From Iris pallida (lineage: Eukaryota; Streptophyta; Magnoliopsida; Asparagales; Iridaceae), in contig JANAVB010042220.1 of the NCBI GenBank assembly GCA_029216955.1, positions 15,929,599 to 15,993,598 on the forward strand: 64,000 nt of DNA. Reading direction: 5' to 3'. A program made the position numbers and the translations under genes. The notes under the pieces were generated by a model. It made no database searches. It was given only the letters and a program-made list of their open reading frames with translations, and was not told the DNA's origin. Below, piece after piece: positions 12,299 through 26,900 of this stretch (position 1 is its first letter; every line of letters begins with the position of its first letter).

Positions 12299-12736
12299 TT
12301 ATTGCTGGGGGGTATGGCGAAGGTAATGGTGGTTGTGGTCGAGTTCTGGTCGAGGGGGTGGGTAGTCAGATGCTGGAAGAGGAGGTCGGGGAGGAGCGAT
12401 AACGGGCATGGTGGTGCCGTGTCCCAACGGTTTGGTCGGAGTAGGAAGGAAGTTGTGAAGGTGGTTGTGATGTTGGCGGTGGTGATGGGTGTTCACCGAT
12501 GGTGGCAGGATGGTGCTATCGTTGCGGAAGACTGGAGCAGATGGCCGAAGTACGGTGGTGTTGAAGATTTTTGGTGGTGGTGGCGGCTGCCGTCGTGTCT
12601 GGGTGTCGGACACGACAGTGAACGTAATTATATTTGTATTAAGAATTATAGTGGATGGAAAGGGCGACACGGACACGATGTACGGCATTTTTTTGTGGAG
12701 AAAATTTGATTTGTTGAAAATTGTAGAAAAAGGCAA
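12299..12736 (-). other. Open reading frame in LTR copy A (Pro/His-rich), significance uncertain
   Basis: A 145-codon frame starts just downstream of a TATA-like box on the element's transcribed strand. It encodes a Pro/His/Asn-rich sequence with blocks such as PPPPPKIFNTTV and THHHRQHHNHLHNFLP. LTR copy B keeps an aligned 129-codon frame at 20147-20536 despite substitutions. I recognise no domain. It may be chance openness in T-poor sequence or an LTR-encoded peptide. Confidence 0.3.
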
Positions 12737-12747
12737 AATGGGCTCTC

Positions 12748-12755
12748 CTTATATA
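12748..12755 (-). promoter_or_regulatory. Candidate LTR TATA box (copy A)
   Basis: TATATAAG on the minus strand, in the orientation of the LTR and conserved at the matching position of copy B. It lies upstream of the Pro/His-rich frame, as expected for a U3 promoter. Transcription is inferred, not shown. Confidence 0.5.
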
Positions 12756-13933
12756 GAAGGTGGACTCCCCTATTTGGATATTGATTAGTAATGATTTAAA
12801 CCCCTTTAGATAAATAATATATTAATTTAAATCGATTTCAAACTAATTCAATCAATCAAATTCTAATTTGAATCTAGATAATCCAATCAATCCAAATCAA
12901 ATTTAAATCAAAACTTTAGTTCAAAACTATTTTAGAAATCAATAAGATAATCCAAATTTAAGTCACCCTAATAATCATATTAAATCAAATTATTTCCAAA
13001 ATGTTTTTTATAAATAATATAAAAATAATAATAATTAATTTTAAAAATAAAAAATATATGAATAAATTTCATGTACCTCGTATGTAAGTAAAATATTTAC
13101 GTAAATCATAGTTTTTTAAATTACTACTATATTTGAACAAGAATGAATAGACTTTCATGAAAGTCAAAAATAGAGTTTTGGGGCAATTTTCGTGGGATAC
13201 CCTTTTGATAGAAGAGTATTTGCTTATACCATATATCGATCGAAATAACTATTTCTATATTTTTAAGGAAAAAACAAAATGTTTTGTATATGAATAAATA
13301 CATATTTCGTATTTATGTTTTTACGTATTCGAACTCGACGTACGATACAAAATAAAAACCAGCACAAAAATGAATAAAATTTTAAAATCATAGTAAAATT
13401 TTAGGGGGTTTACATCCTGCCCAACTTATAGAAATTTTGTCCTCGAATTTAGGAATAATTAGGATAGGCAGGGTAGAGGGAACCCGAGATTTTCTTGATA
13501 CGACACGATCAATTTTTAAGCAAGGAGTTGGTAAAGGAATCCAATTTGAATAATTGCAATTTAGAGGACTAGAAGAATAAAATCATTGGTATAGAATAAA
13601 AAGTGAACACCTGCATGACACCGCAATCCGTATCTAAATTCGATCATACTACCACCAGTCTATGTAACTCAAGGATAATTCTCAAAAGTTTGATCAATTA
13701 ACTTCAATATTTATACTTGCATGGATATTTTCATAATCCGTCACAATTTCGAAGTTCTGCTTCTAACATAATCATAAATGTCCTTTCATGTCATCTATCC
13801 TCAAAGTTTATATTACATAAAAAAAACAAATTCCCCTTCAATTCATCATTTTCTTAAATTTAACCAAAAATTTGTATTTCTAAAAAAAATATTTTTTAAA
13901 TCCTATATCTCGTAATAGAATTTCGGTAAGTCC

Positions 13934-13934
<1 letters not shown>

Positions 13935-13986
<52 letters not shown>
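13935..13986. repeat. (AC)n microsatellite
   Basis: About 25 uninterrupted AC units ending in a short TA run. The same position in the second internal copy holds a TA array instead (22126-22454). Confidence 0.95.
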
Positions 13987-13996
<10 letters not shown>

Positions 13997-15847
13997 TTGA
14001 ATTCAATAAATCTGTAACCTTCTTTTTCCTATATAATTATATATATTTTTCCTCAAGCTATAATTTCCTCAAAATTTTAAAATTTAAAACCTTCAATCAA
14101 TTTAGTCGAAGTAAAAGTCAAAATTTTCTTCACTAGGAAATTTATACTTATTTATCAATGTAAAGAAAATTTTATCCATTAAGCACAAAAAATAAAATTC
14201 TATTTTCAACATTTGATTAATCTCAAACCTTTTTTTCATTCACAAGTATACTATCCTTTGATCATCTGATCTCATAAAAAAAATCACCTTCCTTAATTTC
14301 GTCAAATACCACAATTTAACTCAAGTCTCCTAATCACACAATCATTTATTTACTATACCACTAATCTCCTCTATAGGGCTTTCTAATATAATCCCCTTTT
14401 TAACCGAAGGGTGTCATGATCAAAAATACAAGGGAACCGTAAGAAACAAGGTTTGCATGGATCACAGTGGAGTAAAATAGAAATCCTCAAATAGGAAAGC
14501 CAAATATTTGGGAGAAAATTTTGGTTAGGTTCAATGGTTGTGGTATGGTTTGGGTAGTGATTGAGAGCTACTTGGTTATCACACGAAAATAAAAGGATAA
14601 GGGTGAAGTAATTAAGATAAAACACAAAGTAAAGAATGTTAATGAATCAAGTAGATCAACATAAAATATGTTAGAGACTCGTGCGGCATGGTTCCTATAG
14701 AGAGGATAGTCTTCTACGTTAGGGAACGATTCTAATCACTTCTCTAGTTTCATGTGATTAGAAGGTCACGATAATAGATCTAGGGTTTGAGTGAAGGTCG
14801 AGTAAGTCAAGATGAAGATGTAGTCACATGGTTTGGTCGATGACTAACTACACTCGTGTATGTACAACTATCATAGCCATGGGTGATGTGGTAACTAATG
14901 GAACACTTCTATCTTATTAGGGTGACCTTGTGTCTATCTTGGTTTCCGATCAAGATAATGTCCAAAAATTTAAATCGAGATTCCTTAGAAGTTCCTCAAT
15001 ACGTATCCAATGTCTCAAAACTAATCTACCAAATTCCTTAATTCTTTTTAGATCGTTGAGCATAATCATACCTAAAATTTTATGTATCGACATATATGTG
15101 GGATCATGATAGCACCATGAGCAGAATAGATGATTTGAAATGCTATCCCAAGTGAAAGGGTCTGTGTTTGAAATATAAAAACAGTATAATATTTTGAAGC
15201 TTCAATTACAATGAAGATATATCCTCCACACATTTGTACAAAAGAAAACTTAGATCTCAAGACCACCGTTTGATCACAAGTTTATTATAATACATGTAAC
15301 AATGAGAATGTATAAAAAATGTTAGTATCCTTCTTTAATCAAAATAAACCATGGCAAAAATAAAAGGGCCAAAGAAAAAATCTTTAATCATCCTTGAGAT
15401 AAACTTTCAGCCTATCACAAATCATTTTTTTCACCAAAATTTTAATCTCATTAATCCAAACATCAACTCGAAATTTAATCAACCGTAAGTCATACCTCAA
15501 AACTTAAAATTTTTAAAAATTCCTCAAATCGATTTCCATATCCCTCAAATATGTTTATCTATCATATAAATATTTTCTAATTCAAAAATCAATTGCCTTC
15601 TCAATCCTTTATAGATTCTGTCGATTCTCTTGCAATACCACCTAGTAATATCAAAATGAAGTTCTACCTATCATTACTACCCAACATAGAATTAATAATC
15701 CTTAAGATCATACTTTTAGAAAAATAGGGTTTCTTGATCCTTGAAGCCTAAAATGCCTCAGGACCTTTAATGCATACTAGTTGTCAATGTAATCCTTCTG
15801 GCCATGTGTTTGACCTATGAGTATATAATAGTGTAGTCATCTTTCTA

Positions 15848-17595
15848 CACTACAAGAAAATTTGCTTGTAGTTACAATAAAGATCAGTCACTAATATATA
15901 TTAATAGTGACTGAATTTCGTCAGAAATGATATTAGTGACGGACTAAACACATGAGTAACGGAGTTAGAGTCAGTCACTACTACGAGCGATACTAATACT
16001 ACTAGTGACGGATGAATTCTTAAATCCGTCACTGTAATTGAACATGCCACGTAGATAAGTATTTATCTTTTAATATAAAAAAGTATTTAATATTTATTAC
16101 TAACTAATTAGTCAGTCACTATTGTTGGGTCATTAATAATTATTACTAACTAATAAGTCAGTCACTACTGTTTGGTCATTAATAAAATTATTACTAACTA
16201 ATATGTCAGTCACTAATGTTTGATCATTAATAATTATTACTAATAATAAATCAGCCATTATTGTTTGGTCATTAATAAAATTATCACTAATTAATAGGTC
16301 AGTCACTAATGTTGGGTCATTAATAAAATTACAAATTTTTTGAACTACAATCCTAATTGTTTGATATGTCATTAATAATAATATTAAATCATTCATTACT
16401 ACTTGATCCATAAGTAGAAGGTAATTTCTTTCCACCACATTCTGCTGAAATCACAATTTCTTCATCCAAGATAGTATAAGTGGACTCTTACTAAAAAATT
16501 GAAGCCCAAAATAATATATTCATCAGATTAGACAAATAAATCAAAAATAAAATATACTCCAAAACAAAGTTAAGTCTGCTATTAACAAAAAAATACATTG
16601 TACATCAATATAAATTGATCTTCTAAATTTTAATGATAAAACATGATAAAGCACTCGATTTCACGTCACACCAAGTCCCTGACCACGTACTCGATTTTGC
16701 GTCTCCGAACCCATTTCTTGGACATACGCTCTTTGTCACAATTCCAATGTCTCATGTCACTAAAAAGAAATAGTCACATTCATATGCAAATAAAATTAGA
16801 AAATTGTAGAAACAAACAATTAAAGAATATAAAAATAGCGTAAATGGGGAAAGAAAATTATGGTTAGGGTTTTAAAATTTACTTGAGCCGGTAGGATTTC
16901 TCCATGGAGCCGATGTGACTTCCTTCCTGGACGAAAAGCGGTAAAAAAGGGCTGAACTCTACTAACCTAGAGTGGTCGAAGAGAATTGAACTCCGCTGAC
17001 CTCTCTAGATGAGCACATTTAAAACAAAACAAAAAATTATTAGAGAAGGAGGAGATGAGTAAATAACGGAAGAGATGAGAGAATTACAAGGGGAAGAAAA
17101 TCCTCATGACCTAGAGAAGGATGAGAGGAGGAGGAGAGGAAGAGAAAATTTTAGATGAGTAAATATTTAGAGGAGGAGAGAATCATAAACCATTTATGAC
17201 CAAATATTCTGTAAAGGAAAAAATGATGGCACAGGTGAGAAAAAAGTGACGTCCAATTTTTCAATCCCGCTAACTCGGTCCCATAAATATTTAAAACTAT
17301 TGGATTATTTTTCTTATTAAATTTATTATTGAATATTAAACTATTTTTATTAGCGACTGATTTAGAAGTTCCTAATATTTTTCATGAAACATATTTAAAA
17401 TTTCCACGTCTATCTTCTCATTTAATAATTAAATAAAGTTTAGTGACTGCATAGTCCGTCACCATTAAATATTTATTCCGTCAGAAATAGTATTACTAAC
17501 ATTTTTTTTAATCCGACACAATTAATCTTTTACTAATGACTGAATATTCATTCCGTCACAGACTTCTGTCACTATAAGCAAAATTTCTTGTAGTG
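15848..17595. mobile_element. CACTA-3: complete non-autonomous CACTA element in LARD internal region
   Basis: Both ends are present: CACTACAAGAAAATTTGCTT at 15848 and its near-perfect inverted copy ending at 17595. They are flanked by a 3-bp duplication CTA (15845-15847 and 17596-17598). Subterminal copies of AGTCAGTCACT and AGTGACGGA occur in both orientations. The element is 1748 bp with no transposase coding. Flanking LARD sequence is continuous with the uninterrupted plus-strand LARD near 47107-47125, which confirms the insertion point. Confidence 0.96.
16083..16330. repeat. Minisatellite inside CACTA-3
   Basis: About five degenerate copies of a roughly 45-60-base unit with ATTATTACTAACTAATA, GTCAGTCACT and GTTTGGTCATTAAT. 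An apparent 101-codon minus-strand frame over this block is a by-product of the repeat. Confidence 0.85.
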
Positions 17596-19619
17596 CTAAC
17601 CTCTATTAAGCATGAAATAAAAGATAAGGTTAAGGTAGAAAGAGTTCAAACAGGATGAAAATCAAGGAAGGCAAACGAGAGTTCGATATTTGGAGTCAAG
17701 GAAATGAGATCAAGCATGTGGATGAGATCCCAGACTCTAATCCTATGTGCAGGCCCGCTCGGTACAGTAATGTAATCGAAACGACAAAGACCTGTATGGG
17801 CCACCACAAAAATATGTAACGTCCCAGTCCCAAAATACGTAGGACTAGGAATGTAGACATGGCAGCCGTATAATATATATACGTAAGCTGTAAAATGCAG
17901 TATAACCATTACAACTAATCTCATCCACAAAATAAAGAAGAAAGATATTATAAATCAACTATGAATTGTTATTTTGTACAAGATGTTGGGCGAAGACATA
18001 TCCACTACCAACTGCTTTAGTTGAGAGAAAAATATAAAAAGAAAGTATTTGTAAAGTAGTAAAGACGACCCAAGAGCAATCATCTTCGAAGAAAATGGAG
18101 AAGATCACGGCTTGGCTAGAACACCTGTAAAAAAGTCACAAACACACCTGGAGAATTCACAAGGACCTTAGAGGGACATAACAAGATACAAAAAAATAAC
18201 ATGCTATATAAACTGAAAATAAAATATGTCACAAGTAAGGTAAATGGTCCAGATCATAACATGGTCCAGTATCACATCAACGAAACAGTAGACTACCCCA
18301 CAACCAAATAAGGACAAGGGGTAGCGTACTATTCTGTGATGTGACACTGCACCATGCCATAACTAGAATAGAGTGTGACATGATATTGACTAAGGTCACC
18401 TAACCATTCTAATGTGTTCATGCAGTTAAGAATAAACCTTCTACGCATTGGCACTTCTGGCCATAAATGGGATCCGGTATAGTCCCCGCTTGGGCACCAG
18501 TGACCAAGCACATAACGTTGCAATAACGTCAGTGGCCAACCTGAGAGGGTAAGCTTACCCGTATCTCCAGCGGAGCTTCCGGGTTACAAAGGAAAGTGTA
18601 ATAGTGGCCCATACAATATGGATATGTTCTCTCCACCCGATGCACCTATCTAAGTCGCATCCACAACCATGTATCTCTACTAACTGCCAAGTCTTCTAAC
18701 ATCCATCTAATTGACAGTTAGATCTAACGTACATCCCATACGTATCGGTGATGAGCCAACACGCAAGTCCGGAGGGCTATATGCTACTCACCACTCAATT
18801 CTAGGTTAATATGCAAATTTAAAGGCGAGAAAGAAAAATATGACTAGCATTATGTATAACTGAAAGCAAGTAAGTATGAATTGTATCAAGAAGGCAACTG
18901 GAAAAATTAAAAATAACTACAGGCAGTAATATGCAATAACTAAAAAAAATGCAGACTAAATATAAGCAGTAAATATGACATGGTATCTTGCCTGATATGA
19001 GATCTGGTATGGTACGACGATCTGACAAGTCCTGTTTTGTTAGATATCCATAGTCGTTGCGAAAGGGTCAAGATTCACGAGTTAATAGGAGTATGTGATT
19101 AGACACGATCAGTGATGATAATCGAGGAGAGTTGGAATAAAAGATACTTATACTATTTGTAGAAAATATTTCATAATATTTTTAAGGGTAAATTTTATTA
19201 GTAAAATATTTTACTTAAACATTTAAAAAATTGAGAATCGTTTTTAGGCAAGAAAACCCTAAGTTTGCAAAAATACTATTTTAGGTAGAAATCTATATTT
19301 TCAACTATACCTTTAGATAAATACGAAATAATTCTAGAATTTATTTTAAGGCCAAACCAAATTTGAAAGTACCTAAATAGCTCTAACCATCGTACTGCAT
19401 ATATAGTTTGAAATTAGTAGTAGTATAAAATTCTAAAAATAATAACTTGGACAATAGTAATCATATTAATAAGTATTTTGATAAACTGATAATATTACTA
19501 ATCATGAACTGAATACTTTAAGTAATACTGATAGAAGTATTAATAACACTACTAATATTAATTTTAATTATACAATTTAAGTATAACACTATCAGTAATA
19601 GTAAGTAGGTTATAATATT

Positions 19620-19622
19620 AAA

Positions 19623-19666
<44 letters not shown>

Positions 19667-19695
19667 GACTAATACTAATACTAATACTAATACTC

Positions 19696-19749
<54 letters not shown>
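19620..19749. repeat. Expanded (AAT)n microsatellite in LTR B
   Basis: Two long AAT/TAA runs separated by a few ACTAAT units, giving a spurious Ile-rich frame. Copy A has only a handful of units here. Confidence 0.95.
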
Positions 19750-20146
19750 TAAGCTTTAGTAGATATATTATGCTGTTCTCCTCCTTCGGGGAAGACCAAG
19801 CAGCAATTAAACTCAAGTAACATGAGATAGAGAGAAAACTTCAAAAGGAATAGAGACTCACTAAAGGAGACGGAGAGGGTGGAGAAACCCGACGGTAGGC
19901 AATGTATGTGCAGGGGACCGCAGAGGATGGGGATCGGCTGCCTGTTATGGTGAAGAGGTCAACCCGATGAGCGGCTCGAAGGACGCCTGATCTGAAGGTG
20001 ATCAACGCAGCTGCGGAGGACGGGAGGAGTGATTCCGTCGAGAGGCTCGGCATGGCCGATGGTCGCGAGAGGTGGCACCGGCATCTGTGAGGGTTGCTGG
20101 CCAGTGTAGTTGCCGTCGTCGGTCTGTGAGGGTTCTGTGTGGGTGG

Positions 20147-20536
20147 TTATTGTTGGGGGGCGTGGTGAAGGTGATGGTGGTTATAGTGGAGTTCTTGTCG
20201 AGGGAGTGGGTAGTCGAATTCTGGAAGAGGAGGTCGGGGAGAAGCGGTTACGGGCATGGTGGTGCCATATCTCGACGATTTGGTCGGAGTAGGGAGGAAG
20301 TTGTGAAGGTGATTATGATATTGACGGTGGTAATGGGTGTTCGCCGATGGTAGCAGGGTGGTGCTGTCGTTGCGGAAGACTAGAGCAGATGGCCGGGGTA
20401 CGGTGGTATTGAAGATTTTTGGTGGTGGTGGCGGCTCCGTCGTATCCGTGGTGTCGGACACGACGGAGAACATAATTATAATTATATTAAAAATTATAGT
20501 GGATGGAAAAGGCGACACGGACATGATGCATGACAT
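20147..20536 (-). other. Open reading frame in LTR copy B, counterpart of 12299-12736
   Basis: 129 codons aligning with the LTR A frame (VSPFPSTII, PPPPPKIFNTTV, HHRQYHNHLHNFLPTPTK-like blocks). The start differs because of a change upstream. No known domain. Confidence 0.3.
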
Positions 20537-20596
20537 TTTTGTGTGGAGAAAATTTGATTTATTAGAAATTGTAGAAAAAAGGCAAAAGGGGCTCTT

Positions 20597-20604
20597 CTTA
20601 TATA
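20597..20604 (-). promoter_or_regulatory. Candidate LTR TATA box (copy B)
   Basis: TATATAAG on the minus strand at the position equivalent to 12748-12755 of copy A. Confidence 0.5.
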
Positions 20605-21261
20605 GGAGGTGGACTCCCCTAGTTGGATATGGATTAGTATTGATTTAAAACCCTTTAGATAAAGCATATATTAATTTAAATCAATTTTAAACTAATTCAA
20701 TCAATGAAATTCTAATTTAAATCTAGATAATCCAATCAATCCAAATCAAATTTAAATCAAAACGTTAGTTCAAAACAATTTTAGAAATCAATAAGACAAT
20801 CCAAATTTAAGTCACCATAATAATCAAATATTAAATCAAATTATTTCCAAAATATCTTTATATAAATAATATAAAATAATAAAAATTAATTTCAAAAATA
20901 AAAAATATATGAATAAATTTCATGTACCTCGTATGTAAGTAAAGTATTTACATAAATCATAGTTTTCTAAATTATTATTATATTTGAGAAAGAATGAATA
21001 GTCTTTCATGAAAGTCAAAAATAAAGTTTTCGGGCAATTTTCGTGGGATGTCCTTTTGATAGAAGAATATTTGCTTATACCATATATCGAATGAAATATC
21101 TATTTCTATGTTTATAAGAAAAACAAAAACAAAATGTTTTGTATAGAAATAAATAAATATTTTGTATTTACGTTTTCGAACTCGACGTATGATACAAAAA
21201 TAAAAACCAATACAAAATGAATAAAATTTTAAAATCATAGTAAAAATTTAGGGGGTTTACA

Positions 21262-23608
<2,347 letters not shown>

Positions 23609-23985
23609 TGTTGGGCGCGTACAAAAACGTTTGCCAACCTACCTGACCAAAACCAACCCCCGTCTAACAGACACCAAGCACAAGATGAAGACAAGTATAT
23701 GATAGTGACGTATGTCACCTGGATAAATCCCAACCTTTAATAACTCAGATGAAATTACAAGATTGACAGAACTCATGTTGAATCCTTTGTCCTAATAGGT
23801 TCAACCCCCTCACCACTCTTAAGAGAAAAATAGAAGATTACAATTGAGATCACTCACCAATCCGTAGCAATCTCCCTAACCGAAGTTGACGTCTCTTCGA
23901 TTAGATCTTCTTCTTCCTTTTGTCTTGGATGGCGAAGTCCTAAGAGTAAAGTACAAACTTTCTCTTTGATTTTCTTGTGGACAAG
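23609..23985 (-). repeat. Copia 3' LTR, left segment
   Basis: Begins TGTTGGGCGCG on the plus strand and matches 43174-43263 plus 53025-53306 of the other LTR. It is split after acaag (23981-23985), the target of gypsy-1, and resumes at 36886. Confidence 0.9.
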
Positions 23986-26900
23986 TGTCACTACCACTTT
24001 TCTAGCTTGTGGGTATTTTCGTCATTTTGGTCATTTTTGAAATTTTGTGAATTATTTGGAATTATTATTCATTATTTGGATTTATTATAATTAATATGAT
24101 TTTTAGTAATTTTTAGTGATTTTTAGTAGAATTGATTTTGACCCTATAGTTGACTTTGACTAGTGTTGACTAGAAGACTAACCTAGGTTAAGACCACTTG
24201 GTTAGGTTAAGTAAACTTGGTTTGACCTAATTTAGTGAGATTTAAGTCATTGGAACTTGTTTGGAGAGATTTGGAGTTGATTTGACTAATATGGCTTATG
24301 ACTTCATAAGTCATGATTAATGACTTGACTTAAAGCCCATAGGCCCACACCATGAACCAACCCTAACCCTAATCAGCCCATGGCAGCCACTATTGATCTT
24401 CCCTTTCCTATTTAATTCCCCTCAAAGTTAGGGCTAGCCTCCAATAGGAATTCTTGCCAAGTTTTAGAAAGAGGTAAGCCCCCATATTCCAAAAATCCTA
24501 GTAAATCCATTTTAATTCCTTTTTAACCCAAACAAATTGCATTGAGTCCTAAATTTCCTCTACTTGCTGTTGGTAATAACTATTCTCATATTTGGAGAGC
24601 ATTGGAGGAGTTTGGTCATCAAGAGGAGCACCTCTTTGTGGAGCTTTTTGAAGCTTTTGATACTCATAGGTATATTCAATTTCTTATCATAGAATTCTGT
24701 AATTTTTGCATCATTAGGGAGCCCAAGACCTAACCTAACTATAGGAATAGGAATCCCCAAAATTTTGTGTCCTTTCGTGTCCAAACTGGACACGTATCAG
24801 TGTCTAGTTTTAGGTGTTTGATGAAATAACCCAATGGGCATTTCGTATGAATTTTGGGGAATTCTTTGAATAGAAAAATAGTATTTGACCTTGCTTATAG
24901 GTTTCTGGTGTCTTTGTGTGTTCTTGGTGTCGTGTCGAGTCATGTCAGGTACATGTACACGCGGTCGTGCACACGCGCGCGCGAGCACTGTGCGTGCCCT
25001 GCCACTCGGGCATGATTGCGATACGGACACGCCACCCCGACACTTGGGACTTGACACACAGCAAGGTGCCGACACTGACACGGGACTCCCCAAGTTTCAG
25101 GGCCCTACGTGTCATGTCGGACATGCACGAGCGTGCGCACGGATTTTATACTGTCTCACTGGCTGTCATTTTTAGCCACTGATACGCGTGTCTCGTGTCA
25201 CGTACACGCGACGTGGAGACGTGTCAGGGTTCCCTATCCCTAGCCCTAGTCTAGGTCGACCCTGGGACACAACCACGTGGGTTGTGTCGTGTCGTGTCGT
25301 GCACACGAACGACGTGAACACATGCATGAGGAGTGGACTGTGCACTGTGTCCAGTTTTTTGTTTTCAGTTTTATGTTTAATGGACACGTTTGTGTCCACT
25401 TTTGTGGACACAAACTACTTTTGTGACACGTACACATTGTGTATTAATTTTACCAACCATTAAATTCTCTTTTTACTTTGATTTTGATAGTTAATTTCCA
25501 TTTTCCCTATTATCTAAAAAAACTGTGAACTGTCCATGTATCCTGTCTTTTTCCCTGATTTTAAAAATGAGTTTTAGCATCAATTTTTACCTAATCTACA
25601 CTGCAAATTGCATGATATTAAAAGCCTAATATGTTCTCCTATGTGATTACTAATGGTGTGTTGAATTTGGTTGTGTATTTATTGGGATTGGGTTCAAAAA
25701 ACTGAAAATTCAATTTAGGTTCTGTTTGAACTGTTCTTAACTGAACTATGGGGTTAAATCTGTGTTTCCTACTAAAGGACTGATTTAATAGTTTTTATGT
25801 GAATACATGAGTTATTTGAACTGTTAGATTCAATAGCTGTTAACTGAGTTGGGGTGAAAAATCTGGAAAAGATATATGGACTGAAAACTGGAAACAGTTT
25901 AGGTTTAATTGGTATTATTTGAACTCTTTTGTTTTTGTTTTATGTCAATATGTTAACTGATGTTGATTCCTTAACTGAGAATGAAGTTGGGAAAACTTTG
26001 TTTACTGTTATGGGATGTGTATTAACTGAGAATTCAATATAGGGTATTAAATCTGGATAATGAAGTTGGGTTTAAAACTTGAAATTCAATTTTTTAACTG
26101 TTTACTGTTTTGGGTTTTTGTGGGGATTCAAAATCTGAGACTGAAATCAGTAGGGGGGCTGTGCACACTTTTTCCTCACTATTTTTACACTCTTCATATC
26201 ACTGTTTGCACATTATTATCACTCACACACATGTGTGTCACTAACACACACACACACACTCTAGTCACACACACTCATGCACATGCCTCACTTCACTAGT
26301 ACACACACACACATACTTCATTGTGTTTCCCCTCACTATTCACTCATGTATCTCACACTCTCTCATGACACACACATACACTAGTATATATATATGTCAC
26401 TCTCACTCATGACACACACACACACACACTTGTATCCATGTGTTTTCCCCTCTCTTTCATATGTATACCTGTATATGAATTGAGATTTGTATATACATAG
26501 GATTCCTATATATGGATGTGTGCTTTTATATATATATTAGATATATATAGTGTATGTGATACCATAAGATATAATGAATTGTATATATGTATATATGTGT
26601 ATGGTTTAGATATGGATATTGAATATGATTTTGCTTAGCCCATGGTATAGCCTATTGGCCCATGGCCTAGTCTTTTAGCCTATGGCATGGTATGCCTAGT
26701 ATGGAGCCTAGATAGACTAGTGTAGTCTTGTTAGACTTAGAATAGCCTTGTTAGCCTAGTGTAGACTAGTTTAACTTAGAGTTGACTTTGATCTAGATTG
26801 ACCTAGATTCATATAGAATGCATTGATTTGCATCTTATTATCATTGTAGACTCATAGTGACTTGTACTGTTCTATAGGAGACAGATACCACTCCTCGGAC

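Larger units (their letters stand above)
8978..13414 (-). repeat. Minus-strand LARD, LTR copy A (contains an hAT insertion)
   Basis: On the minus strand this runs from TGTAAACCCCC (at 13414) to an end at 8978 that is TGTAACG read on the plus strand. It is collinear with 17815-21261. Subtracting the 1041 bases added by the hAT insertion leaves about 3.4 kb, matching copy B. Just outside its 5' edge on the plus strand is the reverse complement of the usual gypsy end (a polypurine tract and ggtaggatgt-like sequence). There is no gag-pol inside. The outer end shares the block around cctacgtattttgggactg with the LTRs of the plus-strand LARD and, in part, gypsy-2, so these are one superfamily of long LTRs. 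Confidence 0.9.
13415..17814 (-). mobile_element. Minus-strand LARD internal region, first copy (non-coding)
   Basis: Lies between LTR A and LTR B. After removing CACTA-3 it is about 2.6 kb. It begins on its 5' side (17814) with the leader motif shared by the other long-LTR elements and ends next to a polypurine tract beside 13415. No gag-pol motif is readable. It is homologous to the internal region of the plus-strand LARD (46908-49380): for example the sequences around a tcatcgaccaaacc block and around gactacacta match in order and orientation. Its 3' part is repeated at 21262-23608. Confidence 0.85.
17815..21261 (-). repeat. Minus-strand LARD, LTR copy B
   Basis: 3447 bp, collinear with copy A without the hAT insertion. 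The outer junction TGTAACGTCCC is at 17815. The inner boundary at 21261 ends a TGTAAACCCCC terminus on the minus strand. Here LTR B has internal sequence on both sides, which is not a simple element structure (see findings). Confidence 0.9.

Noticed and set aside
16133..16438. 101-codon minus-strand frame in CACTA-3
   Set aside because: Generated by the minisatellite unit; no homology recognised.
24355..24375. Telomere-like CCCTAACCCTAA (also near 60018)
   Set aside because: Only two units; better seen as a telo-box-like LTR motif than as telomeric DNA.
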